Part shown: positions 1-7,918 of the stretch, piece after piece | Layout of the letters: the number at the start of each line of letters is the position of its first letter | Position numbering within the stretch: position 1 is the stretch's first letter | From: Nocardioides mangrovi | GTDB lineage: Bacteria > Actinomycetota > Actinomycetes > Propionibacteriales > Nocardioidaceae | Reading direction: 5' to 3' | Length of the DNA stretch: 64,000 nucleotides | Assembly: GCF_020073815.1 (NCBI RefSeq) | Contig: NZ_JAIQZJ010000012.1 | Location: 141,337 to 205,336, forward strand | Notes under the pieces: generated by a model | Databases searched by the model: none | What the model was told of the DNA's origin: nothing | Seen by the model: the letters and a program-made list of their open reading frames with translations, nothing else | Made by a program: the position numbers and the translations under genes

Positions 1-155
1 CGCTGATGATGGTGACCACCGAGAGCGAGTCGGACCAGATCGTCCGTGCCCTGGCGGCCGGCGCCCACGAGTACCTCATCAAGCCGTTCACGGGTGAGGC
101 CATGCTCGAGAAGCTCGACCTTCTCGGGCTCCTCCCGACTTCGACAGGGGTCTGA
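1..155 (+). CDS. Response regulator receiver domain protein (5'-truncated by the window edge)
   Basis: Only the last 50 codons are present; the frame opens at base 3 and stops at 153-155. The piece reads MMVTTESESDQIVRALAAG, then HEYLIKPFT, which matches beta4 through beta5 of a CheY-like receiver, including the conserved Thr (VTTE) and the Lys of the KPF motif. The phosphoacceptor Asp lies outside the window. The next gene (CheX-like) starts 1 nt after the stop, so the two are cotranscribed. A stand-alone receiver or the C-terminal receiver of a larger protein are both possible. Confidence 0.85.
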   Translation, partial: LMMVTTESESDQIVRALAAGAHEYLIKPFTGEAMLEKLDLLGLLPTSTGV

Positions 156-156
156 C

Positions 157-603
157 ATGACCATCGCAAGCGCGCCCGACCAGGCGCTCGTCCTCGCCGC
201 CATCGAGCAGGTGTGGGGCTCCATGCTCTTCGCGACCGCCGACCCGTGGCCCACGGAGCGGCCGGCGGAGTTCGAGACCGGGCTCCAGGCCCAGATCGAG
301 CTGCGCGGCGAGTGGAACGGGCGCCTCGTGCTCACCTGTGACGCCGGCGTCGCCAACCAGATCGCCAACGCGATGCTCGGCCTCGGTCCCGAGGACGAGC
401 TCGACGAGCCCGACGTCCACGACGCCGTGGGCGAGGTGCTGAACGTCGTCGGCGGCAGCGTGAAGGGCGCCCTCCCGGGCACCTCCGCGCTCGGCCTGCC
501 CGGCGTCTCGGAGGTCACCGAGGTGCCCTCCCGTGACGAGTCGTTCGTCGTCTCCTGGGGCGACGCACCCGTCTACGTCCAGATCGTCCCGGACGCCGCC
601 TGA
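157..603 (+). CDS. CheX-like chemotaxis phosphatase
   Basis: 148 aa; the ATG at 157 follows the preceding stop by 1 nt and is chosen over an upstream in-frame start at 46, which would lie inside the previous gene. The family dephosphorylates CheY-P. The E-x-x-N signature of CheC/CheX/FliY phosphatases is visible as E93-V-L-N96 in GEVLNVVGG, in the helix after an alpha/beta half (IELRGEWNGRLVLTCD). It lies between a receiver protein and a CheY protein, which fits a role in ending the phosphorelay signal. Only one E-x-x-N is seen, as in CheX rather than the two of CheC. The family call is from motif and context. Confidence 0.8.
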   Translation: MTIASAPDQALVLAAIEQVWGSMLFATADPWPTERPAEFETGLQAQIELRGEWNGRLVLTCDAGVANQIANAMLGLGPEDELDEPDVHDAVGEVLNVVGGSVKGALPGTSALGLPGVSEVTEVPSRDESFVVSWGDAPVYVQIVPDAA

Positions 604-641
604 GCGGGTCCGGACTGCCAGCAGCGACTAGAAGGAAGATC

Positions 642-1004
642 ATGAAGATCCTGATCGCCGACGACAGCAAGGTCATGCGCCAGATCGTGCTCCGCACCCT
701 GCGCCAGGCCGGTTTCGGGCACCACGACTACTTGGAGGCCGTCGACGGCGCCGAGGCGCTGGACAAGGTGGCCGCCGAGGCACCCGACCTGGTGCTCTCG
801 GACTGGAACATGCCGAACAAGACGGGCATCGAGCTGCTCCGCGCCCTGCGCGGCAACGGCAACGCCGTCCCGTTCGGGTTCATCACCTCCGAGGGCTCGG
901 AGGAGATGCGCGCCGCCGCGAAGTCGGCGGGCGCGATGTTCCTGATCGCCAAGCCGTTCACCGCCGAGCACTTCGAGGCCGAGCTGGCCGGGATGCTGAG
1001 CTGA
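642..1004 (+). CDS. CheY-like single-domain response regulator
   Basis: 120 aa, the normal length for a stand-alone receiver. The acidic pocket is D7-D8 (ILIADDSK), the phosphoacceptor is D54 (LSDWNMP), the Thr/Ser switch is at 82-83 (FITSEG) and the Lys is K104 (IAKPFT). No output domain. The ribosome site aaggaag precedes the ATG by 5 nt. It is flanked by two proteins with the CheC/CheX E-x-x-N phosphatase signature, so it is probably their substrate and acts on a flagellar switch or another chemotaxis-type output. Confidence 0.92.
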   Translation: MKILIADDSKVMRQIVLRTLRQAGFGHHDYLEAVDGAEALDKVAAEAPDLVLSDWNMPNKTGIELLRALRGNGNAVPFGFITSEGSEEMRAAAKSAGAMFLIAKPFTAEHFEAELAGMLS

Positions 1005-1011
1005 GCCAGTC

Positions 1012-1482
1012 ATGATCCCGGACCGCAAGAACATCAAGGACCTCTTCGAGGGCCTGCTCGGCCGCGACGTGGAGATCACCGAGGGCAAGCCGGTCGACAT
1101 CGGCATCCCCAAGCCGGTCATCGCGTCGTACGCCGACGACGGTCAGCGCCTGCGCGCCGTCGCGGTGCTCAGCTTCGGGCTCGCCGCCCGGGCCGGCGCC
1201 GCGATCGCGCTGGTGCCGAAGGGGGCGGCCGACGCCGCCGAGGAGGACCGGCTGATGCCGGACAACCTTTTCGAGAACGCCTCGGAGATCTGCAACGTCC
1301 TGGCGGCGCCGTTCGGCGACGCGCTGGGCGAGCACCTCCGGCTCGTCGGCACCTACGCCCCGACGGACCCGGTCCCGGCCCACGTGCTGACGATCGCCGC
1401 GCAGCTGGCCGCCCGCGAGGACGTCGAGCTCGAGATCGCCGGCTACGGCACGGGCGGTCTCTCGCTGATCGCGGCCGTCTGA
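1012..1482 (+). CDS. Second CheX/CheC-like protein
   Basis: 156 aa, starting 7 nt after cheY. Overall sequence differs from the gene at 157, but residues 86-101 (LFENASEICNVLAAPF) carry E92-I-C-N95, lining up with the E93-x-x-N96 helix of that protein. The N-terminus (RKNIKDLFEGLLGRDVEI) also looks like a CheX/FliM-type start. I infer a CheX-fold phosphatase or a switch-complex protein. It ends the chemotaxis-type operon; pcrA follows after 45 nt. Confidence 0.6.
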   Translation: MIPDRKNIKDLFEGLLGRDVEITEGKPVDIGIPKPVIASYADDGQRLRAVAVLSFGLAARAGAAIALVPKGAADAAEEDRLMPDNLFENASEICNVLAAPFGDALGEHLRLVGTYAPTDPVPAHVLTIAAQLAAREDVELEIAGYGTGGLSLIAAV

Positions 1483-1527
1483 CCGCTCGGCCGTCCGGGG
1501 GTGCCCGGACGTAGGCTGGGCGGCGAG

Positions 1528-3963
1528 ATGAGTACGTCGATCCCGCTGCCCGGTCTGGAGACCATCACCGCTGCCGAGCCGCCGCAGCGCCGCGGCCCGA
1601 GCGCCGAGGAGCTGCTCGCGGGCCTCAACGACCCCCAGCGGGCCGCCGTCGTGCACGAGGGCGCCCCGCTGCTCGTCGTGGCCGGCGCCGGCTCCGGCAA
1701 GACGCGGGTGCTGACGCGCCGGATCGCGTGGCTGATCTCCGAGCGCCGCGCCCACCCGGGCTCGATCCTGGCCATCACCTTCACCAACAAGGCCGCGGCC
1801 GAGATGAAGGAGCGCGTCGAGGACCTCGTGGGCAAGCGCGCCCGGATCATGTGGGTCTCGACGTTCCACTCCGCCTGCGTGCGGATCCTCCGCAAGGAGG
1901 TCACCACCCTGGATTTCGGGGGCGTGGGCTTCAAGTCCAACTTCTCCATCTACGACGCCGCCGACCAGAAGCGCCTGATGACGCTGGTCTGCAACGACCT
2001 CGACCTCGACCCGCGCCGCTACCAGCCCGGCGCGCTGCTCCACTGGGTCTCCAACCAGAAGAACGAGCTGCGCGACCCCGAGGACGCCACCAAGGACGCC
2101 CGCAACCACCTCGAGGAGACGTACGCCGCGGCGTACACCACCTACCAGCGGCGGCTGCGCGAGGCCAACGCGCTCGACTTCGACGACCTCATCATGTTCA
2201 CGGTCCACCTCTTCCAGCAGTTCCCGGAGGTGCGCGAGACCTACCGCCGGCGCTTCCGGCACGTGCTGGTCGACGAGTACCAGGACACCAACCACGCGCA
2301 GTACGCCCTCATCCACCAGCTCTGCGCCGACGCCATCTCAGACGGGGGCCCGATGGTCGACCCCGAGGTCGAGCGGGTGGAGCCGGCCGAGCTGATGGTG
2401 GTGGGCGACGCCGACCAGTCGATCTACGCCTTCCGCGGCGCCAACATCCGCAACATCCTCGACTTCGAGCAGGACTTCCCCAACGCGACGTCGATCCTGC
2501 TGGAGCAGAATTACCGCTCCACGCAGACCATCCTCACCGCCGCCAACTCGGTGATCGGCCACAACAAGGGCCGCAAGGAGAAGCGGCTGTGGTCCGACGC
2601 CGGCGACGGCGACCGGATCGTCGGGTACGTCGCCGACGATGAGCACGACGAGGCCCGCTTCGTCTCCGGGGAGATCGACAAGCTCACCGACGAGGGCCGG
2701 TTCCGGCCCGGCGACGTGGCCGTCTTCTACCGCACCAACGCCCAGTCCCGGGTCTTCGAGGAGGTCTTCATCCGCCTCGGGATGCCTTACAAGGTCGTCG
2801 GCGGCGTCCGCTTCTACGAGCGGCGGGAGATCCGCGACGCGCTGGCCTACCTCCGGCTGCTGGTCAACCCGGCCGACCAGGTCTCCCTGCGCCGGATCCT
2901 CAACACCCCCAAGCGCGGCATCGGCGACCGGGCGGTCGCGTGCGTCAACGCGCTCGCCGAGCGCGATCGGATCACCTTCTGGGAGGCGCTCCGGCGGGCC
3001 GAGGACGCCCCCGGCCTGGCCACCCGGTCGCTGACCCAGATCCAGGGCTTCGTGGCCCTGGTCGAGGAGCTCCAGTCGATGGTCGACGGGGGAGAGCGGC
3101 CCGACGTCGTCCTCGAGACCACCCTGGCCCGGTCGGGCTACCTCACCGCGCTCGAGGAGAGCGACGACCCGCAGGACGAGACCCGGCTGGAGAACCTCGC
3201 CGAGCTCGTCGCCGTGGCCCGCGAGTTCGCCGACGACCCGGTCGCCGGCCCCTCGGCCGACCCGGCCGACGTCGACGCCGGCACCGTCGCGCCCGGACTC
3301 GGCGACTTCCTCGAGCGGGTGGCGCTGGTGGCCGACGCCGACCAGATTCCCGATGACGACCCCGAGGATCAGGGGGTCGTCACGCTGATGACGCTGCACA
3401 CCGCGAAGGGTCTGGAGTTCCCGGTCGTCTTCCTCACCGGTCTCGAGGACGGCGTCTTCCCGCACTCCCGGGCGCTCGGCGACCAGACGGAGCTCGAGGA
3501 GGAGCGACGACTCGCGTACGTCGGGGTGACCCGGGCCCGGGAGCGCCTCTTCATCTCCCGTGCCGTGGTCCGCTCCGCCTGGGGCGCCCCCTCGCACAAC
3601 CCCGGCTCCCGGTTCCTCGACGAGCTGCCGGTCGACCTGGTCGACTGGCGCCGCACCGAAGCGGCGCAGACCCGCTGGAGCCGTCCCGACCTCTCCGGTG
3701 GGCAGCACTACGGCGAGCCGACGGCCGCCGGTCGGCGCAACTTCTCCGCGGCCGCGGTCCGGGCCGACGCGGCCGCCCGTTCCAAGCCGTCGCGGGAGAT
3801 CCCGAGCCTCGACCCGGGCGACCGGGTGCTGCACGACTCGTTCGGCCTCGGCACGGTGGTCGCGCTCGAGGGCGCCGGCGACAAGGCCGTCGCGTCGATC
3901 GACTTCGGCTCGGAGGGCGTCAAGCGCCTCCTGCTGCGCTACGCGCCCGTGGAGAAGCTGTGA
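1528..3963 (+). CDS. pcrA: ATP-dependent DNA helicase PcrA/UvrD (SF1A)
   Basis: 811 aa. A 3'-to-5' helicase for nucleotide excision and mismatch repair and for clearing recombination and replication blocks. Visible motifs: Q motif LNDPQRAAV at about 33-41, Walker A AGAGSGKT at 52-59, motif II DEYQDT, motif III GDADQSIYAFRGA, motif IV QNYRST and motif V HTAKGLEFP. The C-terminal GDRVLHDSFGLGTVVALEG is the tudor-like domain that binds RNA polymerase in PcrA. The ATG at 1528 is preferred over the GTG at 1501, because a -10-like TAGGCT sits at 1512-1517. Convergent with the M23 gene, only 12 nt apart. Confidence 0.95.
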   Translation: MSTSIPLPGLETITAAEPPQRRGPSAEELLAGLNDPQRAAVVHEGAPLLVVAGAGSGKTRVLTRRIAWLISERRAHPGSILAITFTNKAAAEMKERVEDLVGKRARIMWVSTFHSACVRILRKEVTTLDFGGVGFKSNFSIYDAADQKRLMTLVCNDLDLDPRRYQPGALLHWVSNQKNELRDPEDATKDARNHLEETYAAAYTTYQRRLREANALDFDDLIMFTVHLFQQFPEVRETYRRRFRHVLVDEYQDTNHAQYALIHQLCADAISDGGPMVDPEVERVEPAELMVVGDADQSIYAFRGANIRNILDFEQDFPNATSILLEQNYRSTQTILTAANSVIGHNKGRKEKRLWSDAGDGDRIVGYVADDEHDEARFVSGEIDKLTDEGRFRPGDVAVFYRTNAQSRVFEEVFIRLGMPYKVVGGVRFYERREIRDALAYLRLLVNPADQVSLRRILNTPKRGIGDRAVACVNALAERDRITFWEALRRAEDAPGLATRSLTQIQGFVALVEELQSMVDGGERPDVVLETTLARSGYLTALEESDDPQDETRLENLAELVAVAREFADDPVAGPSADPADVDAGTVAPGLGDFLERVALVADADQIPDDDPEDQGVVTLMTLHTAKGLEFPVVFLTGLEDGVFPHSRALGDQTELEEERRLAYVGVTRARERLFISRAVVRSAWGAPSHNPGSRFLDELPVDLVDWRRTEAAQTRWSRPDLSGGQHYGEPTAAGRRNFSAAAVRADAAARSKPSREIPSLDPGDRVLHDSFGLGTVVALEGAGDKAVASIDFGSEGVKRLLLRYAPVEKL

Positions 3964-3975
3964 GGCGGTTCGCCG

Positions 3976-5022
3976 CTACGGCGTGACCCCGTGCGCGACG
4001 AGCGCGGTGTACGGGTCGACCGGGTCGCCCGCGCCGGGGCGGACCTCGAGGTGCAGGTGGGGGCCGGTGACGTTGCCGGTCGAGCCGACGTAGCCGATCA
4101 GCTCGCCCTGGGAGATCGTGTCGCCCTCGCTGACGACGTACGAGGTCTGGTGGCAGTACCAGATCTCGGTGCCGTCATCGAGCGTGATGACGGTCTTGTT
4201 GCCGTAGGAGCCGTCGTACCCGACGGAGGTGACCACGCCGTCGGCGATGGCGTGGATCGGGGTGCCGCTCGGGGCGGCGAAGTCGAGGCCGGTGTGGAAG
4301 TGGGACCACAGGCCGCTGTAGTCACCGAAGCGGGCGGTCAGGTGGTAGCCGGAGACCGGGAGGATCCACTGGTTGAGCGCGAGCTTGTCGGACCAGGCCT
4401 GGGTCTCCTGGGCGAGCTTGGCCATCGCCGCGTCGCGCTGCCGGCTCTGCTCCTCGACCTTGTCCTGGAGCTGGGCGTCGGCGGCGTCGTCGAGGGCGTC
4501 GCGGCGCGAGTCGCGGCTGACGACCTCGCGTCCGAGCAGGTTGACGCGGGAGACGTTGCTGACGCCGCTGAGGGCGCTGGCCTGGCTGATCCGCGGGCTG
4601 TCGCTGCTCCCGAGGCCGCCGGCGACGGTCAGGGCGCCGCCCGCGGAGACCGCGAGCGCGGCGACGCCGAGCACCATCGGAGCGGAGGGGAGCACCCGGA
4701 AGAGCGGGGCGCGCGAGGCGCTGCGGCGGGCGCCCGGCTGCGAGAGGCCGGTGCGCGGCGCGGGGGCGCTGCGGACGCCGCCCACGCGGTAGGACTGGTA
4801 GGTCGCGGACGACCCGGTCGGGGTCGGCTCGAGGGCCTCGTTGGTGACCGGGATGACGATGGTCGACTCGTCCTCGAGCGACAGCGGAGCCGGCGTGGGC
4901 TCGACGCTCTCGCGACGGGTGGACCGGGTCGGCTTCTCCGCGCGACGCTTGCCGCCGGAGGGGGTCGGCTGGTCCGAGGGTCGGCGGCTGGGGCCGCGAC
5001 GATCCGCTCGGTGGTTGCCCAT
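3976..5022 (-). CDS. Membrane-anchored M23 family metallopeptidase (peptidoglycan endopeptidase)
   Basis: 348 aa. Residues 1-112 are a basic, Pro-rich cytoplasmic tail, 113-137 one transmembrane segment, then a coiled-coil-like stretch at about 170-215 and a C-terminal LytM/M23 domain at about 220-348. Zinc ligands are visible as H243-x3-D247 (HTGLD) and H324 of PHLHLEV; H291 is a likely catalytic His. It should cut peptide cross-links in the wall. The ATG at 5022 is chosen for its ggag ribosome site; upstream in-frame codons would run into a structured leader (see 5103-5201). Cell-wall hydrolases of this type are often under c-di-AMP riboswitches in actinobacteria. Confidence 0.9.
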   Translation of the reverse strand: MGNHRADRRGPSRRPSDQPTPSGGKRRAEKPTRSTRRESVEPTPAPLSLEDESTIVIPVTNEALEPTPTGSSATYQSYRVGGVRSAPAPRTGLSQPGARRSASRAPLFRVLPSAPMVLGVAALAVSAGGALTVAGGLGSSDSPRISQASALSGVSNVSRVNLLGREVVSRDSRRDALDDAADAQLQDKVEEQSRQRDAAMAKLAQETQAWSDKLALNQWILPVSGYHLTARFGDYSGLWSHFHTGLDFAAPSGTPIHAIADGVVTSVGYDGSYGNKTVITLDDGTEIWYCHQTSYVVSEGDTISQGELIGYVGSTGNVTGPHLHLEVRPGAGDPVDPYTALVAHGVTP

Positions 5023-5102
5023 GACTGTTTGCTTCTCCGCTGCTCGGGGGTTCAGACGGCGAGGCCCGACTGTAACGGACAGATCACGGCCCATGTAAAA
5101 CA

Positions 5103-5201
5103 TCGGCAGGATCCGTCGTGGTCTTGAGGGCTCCGCTGCAGCCCTGCGGCCCGACATTCCCGCCTGCCGACCTGCTGACACCCCCGTTTCGGGGTGGTCA
5201 G
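5103..5201 (-). ncRNA. Structured 5' leader of the M23 peptidase gene, possible c-di-AMP (ydaO-type) riboswitch
   Basis: The 414 nt between the divergent M23 and sucC genes hold several self-complementary elements on the minus strand. A perfect 8-bp helix joins tcggcagg (5103-5110) and cctgccga (5163-5170). Inside it is a perfect 6-bp hairpin, agggct (5127-5132) with agccct (5140-5145). A hairpin at 5175-5201 has two 5-bp stems around a 2-nt mismatch. All lie 80-180 nt upstream of the M23 start. Peptidoglycan hydrolases are the classic actinobacterial targets of ydaO riboswitches, hence the suggestion, but I could not match the full consensus. The rest of 5023-5436 holds only the sucC promoter region. 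Confidence 0.45.
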
Positions 5202-5360
5202 GCTCACGGCGACCGAACAATACCCAATCCTGTCTAGACCATCGGCGTGTCCGGGGTAGGTCGTCCGGGTGGTGCCGGGCGGATCGGGTCGCGACAGGCG
5301 GGCGGCGACCGTGCCCCACGTCACGTAGCCCCGGCCTCGTGCCCGCGGAGGAGCCGGGTC

Positions 5361-5366
5361 TATGGT
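5361..5366 (+). promoter_or_regulatory. Candidate -10 element of sucCD
   Basis: TATGGT fits the TANNNT actinobacterial -10 and would place the transcript start near 5373, giving a leader of about 65 nt before the sucC GTG. No clear -35 is seen. Confidence 0.4.
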
Positions 5367-5436
5367 GCCTGGGACACCCCCTGAGCTCGAGGCGCGCTGT
5401 GGCGCGCCCGCTCCTACTAGAGGACTTGGTGGATCA

Positions 5437-6603
5437 GTGGATCTGATGGAGTACCAGGCGAAGGAGCTCTTCGCCAAGCACGGTGTGGCCACGACGCTGG
5501 GCGTCGTCGTCGAGACCGCGGAGGCCGCGAAGGCCGCTGCCGAGCAGATCGGCGGCGTGACCGTCATCAAGGCGCAGGTCAAGGCCGGCGGCCGCGGCAA
5601 GGCGGGCGGCGTGAAGCTGGCCAAGACGGCGGACGAGGCCTTCGAGCACGCGTCCAACATCCTGGGCATGGAGATCAAGGGCCTCACGGTCAACCGCGTG
5701 CTGGTCACGCCGGCGACCCCGCCCGAGGAGGAGTACTACTTCTCCTTCCTGCTCGACCGGGCCAACCGGCAGTACCTCTGCATCGCGTCCGTCGAGGGCG
5801 GCGTCGAGATCGAGGAGGTCGCCAAGACCAACCCGGACGCTGTCAAGCAGATCCCGGTCGACCCGGGCACCGGCGTCGACGAGGCCAAGGCCCGCGAGAT
5901 CGCCACCGAGGCGAAGTTCCCCGAGGCCGTCTTCGAGCAGGCCGTCGTGATGATCCAGGCGCTCTACGCGACCTTCGTCGAGGAGGACGCCACGCTCGTC
6001 GAGGTCAACCCGCTCGCGCGGCTGGCCGGCGACAAGCTCGAGGCGCTCGACGGCAAGGTCTCGCTGGACGACAACGCCTCCGAGGTCCGCCACCCCGACC
6101 ACGAGCAGTTCGAGATCCGCGAGGAGGCCGACCCGCTCGAGGCGAAGGCCAAGGACAAGGGCCTCAACTACGTCAAGCTCGACGGCCAGGTCGGCATCAT
6201 CGGCAACGGCGCGGGCCTGGTCATGTCGACCCTCGACGTCGTCGCGTACGCCGGTGAGGCCCACGGCGGCGTCAAGCCGGCGAACTTCCTCGACATCGGC
6301 GGCGGTGCCAACGCCCAGGTGATGGCCGACGGCCTCGACGTCATCCTCAACGACCCGCAGGTCAAGAGCGTGTTCGTGAACGTCTTCGGCGGCATCACCG
6401 CCTGCGACGAGGTCGCCAACGGCATCAAGGGCGCCCTGGAGATCCTCGGCGACGAGGCGAGCAAGCCGCTCGTCGTACGCCTCGACGGCAACAACGTCGA
6501 GAAGGGCCGGGCGATCCTGGACGAGCTGAACCACCCGCTCGTCACCCAGGTGGACACCATGGACGGTGCGGCCGACAAGGCCGCCGAGCTGGCGAACGCC
6601 TGA
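5437..6603 (+). CDS. sucC: Succinyl-CoA synthetase (ADP-forming) beta subunit
   Basis: 388 aa, the usual length. With SucD it converts succinyl-CoA, ADP (or GDP) and phosphate to succinate, CoA and ATP in the TCA cycle. The N-terminal ATP-grasp domain carries VKAGGRGKAGGVKL, and the C-terminal ligase domain carries LDGQVGIIGNGAGLVMSTLD and VNVFGGI. The GTG at 5437 is chosen because VDLMEYQAKELF lines up with the family N-terminus MDLFEYQAKELF. It precedes sucD by 17 nt. Confidence 0.96.
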   Translation: MDLMEYQAKELFAKHGVATTLGVVVETAEAAKAAAEQIGGVTVIKAQVKAGGRGKAGGVKLAKTADEAFEHASNILGMEIKGLTVNRVLVTPATPPEEEYYFSFLLDRANRQYLCIASVEGGVEIEEVAKTNPDAVKQIPVDPGTGVDEAKAREIATEAKFPEAVFEQAVVMIQALYATFVEEDATLVEVNPLARLAGDKLEALDGKVSLDDNASEVRHPDHEQFEIREEADPLEAKAKDKGLNYVKLDGQVGIIGNGAGLVMSTLDVVAYAGEAHGGVKPANFLDIGGGANAQVMADGLDVILNDPQVKSVFVNVFGGITACDEVANGIKGALEILGDEASKPLVVRLDGNNVEKGRAILDELNHPLVTQVDTMDGAADKAAELANA

Positions 6604-6620
6604 GGCCGGGGAGAAGACAG

Positions 6621-7514
6621 ATGAGCATCTACCTCAACAAGGACAGCAAGATCATCGTCCAGGGCATCACCGGTGGCATGGGCTCCAAGCACACCACCCT
6701 GATGATCGAGTCCGGCAGCAACATCGTCGGCGGCGTCAACGCCCGCAAGGCCGGCACCACCGTCGAGCTGGCCGGGACCACCCAGCCGGTCTTCGGCACC
6801 GTCGAGGAGGCCATGAAGGAGACCGGTGCCGACGTGTCGGTCGTCTTCGTGCCGCCGGCCTTCACCAAGGACGCCTGCATCGAGGCCATCGACGCCGGCA
6901 TCGGCCTGCTCGTGGTCATCACCGAGGGCGTCCCGGTGCAGGACACCGCCGAGGTCTGGTCCTACCTGCAGTCCGAGGCCAACCACGCCGGCACCCGGAT
7001 GATCGGCCCCAACTGCCCGGGCATCATCACCCCCGGCGAGTCGCTGGCCGGCATCACCCCGCACACCATCGCGGGGACCGGCCCGATCGGCCTCGTGTCG
7101 AAGTCCGGCACGCTGACCTACCAGATGATGTACGAGCTGCGTGACTACGGCTTCTCGACCGCCATCGGCATCGGCGGCGACCCGGTCATCGGCACCACCC
7201 ACATCGACGCCCTCGCGGCGTTCGAGGCGGACCCCGACACCAAGGCGATCGTGATGATCGGCGAGATCGGCGGCGACGCCGAGGAGCGGGCCGCGGCGTA
7301 CATCAAGGACAACGTGACCAAGCCGGTCGTCGGCTACGTCGCGGGCTTCACCGCCCCCGAGGGCAAGACCATGGGCCACGCCGGCGCCATCGTCTCCGGC
7401 TCCTCGGGCACCGCCCAGGCGAAGAAGGAGGCCCTCGAGGCCGTCGGCGTGAAGGTCGGCAAGACGCCGTCCGAGACCGCCGCTCTCATGCGAGAGATCC
7501 TCGAGACCCTCTGA
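6621..7514 (+). CDS. sucD: Succinyl-CoA synthetase alpha subunit
   Basis: 297 aa. It holds the CoA-binding Rossmann domain (IIVQGITGGMGSKHT) and the active-site phosphohistidine H253 in KTMGHAGAIVSG. The ribosome site ggggag lies 9 nt before the ATG. It forms the sucCD operon and ends at a strong palindromic terminator. In this window it links the methylmalonyl-CoA mutase product (succinyl-CoA) to the succinate dehydrogenases. Confidence 0.96.
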   Translation: MSIYLNKDSKIIVQGITGGMGSKHTTLMIESGSNIVGGVNARKAGTTVELAGTTQPVFGTVEEAMKETGADVSVVFVPPAFTKDACIEAIDAGIGLLVVITEGVPVQDTAEVWSYLQSEANHAGTRMIGPNCPGIITPGESLAGITPHTIAGTGPIGLVSKSGTLTYQMMYELRDYGFSTAIGIGGDPVIGTTHIDALAAFEADPDTKAIVMIGEIGGDAEERAAAYIKDNVTKPVVGYVAGFTAPEGKTMGHAGAIVSGSSGTAQAKKEALEAVGVKVGKTPSETAALMREILETL

Positions 7515-7530
7515 TCCGTCAGAAGCTCAC

Positions 7531-7565
7531 CGCTGACCCGGCAGAAACTCTCTGCCGGGTCAGCG
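7531..7565. terminator. Bidirectional terminator palindrome
   Basis: Perfect 15-bp stem CGCTGACCCGGCAGA with a 5-nt loop (aactc), 17 nt after the sucD stop and 6 nt after the apparent stop of the minus-strand lipoprotein. There is no strong U-tract, as is common in actinobacteria. The same stem sequence recurs at 18129-18163. Confidence 0.8.
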
Positions 7566-7570
7566 TCATT

Positions 7571-7845
7571 TCAGCCGGCGCAGCGCTGGTCGTCGGCGAC
7601 CAGGAGCAGGCTGGCGACGCCGTCCGGCCCCGAGCTCGAAGCGGGTACGCCGCCCGCACCGCGTGCCTTGTCAGGTCCGTCGGCCGCACGACGCTCCGGA
7701 GCGCCTGGCCGTGCCCCGGCCGGCTTCGCCGTGTGGGTCGCGGGCGGGCTGGGCTCGTGGGTGGCCGGCGGCCGGGTTGGAAGCGGGCGGCCGCATCATG
7801 GCTGTCGCACCCGCTGAGGACCAGCAGGCCGACCAGGATCACCAC
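7571..7845 (-). pseudogene. Lipoprotein gene with apparent frameshift
   Basis: From the GTG at 7845 the minus strand reads a lipoprotein signal, VVILVGLLVLSGCDS (lipobox LSGC). Continuing in that frame gives low-complexity residues and reads straight through the terminator palindrome. A shift of frame between about 7798 and 7741 gives a more protein-like tail (THTAKPAGARPGAPE ... LLLVADDQRCAG) whose TGA at 7573-7571 lies just before the terminator. I infer one gene of about 90 codons broken by a one-base indel or a sequencing error. Function unknown. It lies 74 nt downstream of the HNH gene on the same strand. Confidence 0.45.
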
Positions 7846-7889
7846 GGCACGCTCACGTGGGGGAGACGGCGGGCGCCCACCAGAAGTTG

Positions 7890-7913
7890 CCCCACCAGCT
7901 CGGGCCGGTGGGG
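7890..7913 (-). terminator. Probable terminator of the HNH gene
   Basis: A 7-bp stem, ccccacc (7890-7896) with ggtgggg (7907-7913), and a 10-nt loop, immediately downstream of the HNH stop on the minus strand. No U-tract. Confidence 0.5.
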
Positions 7914-7918
7914 TGGGG

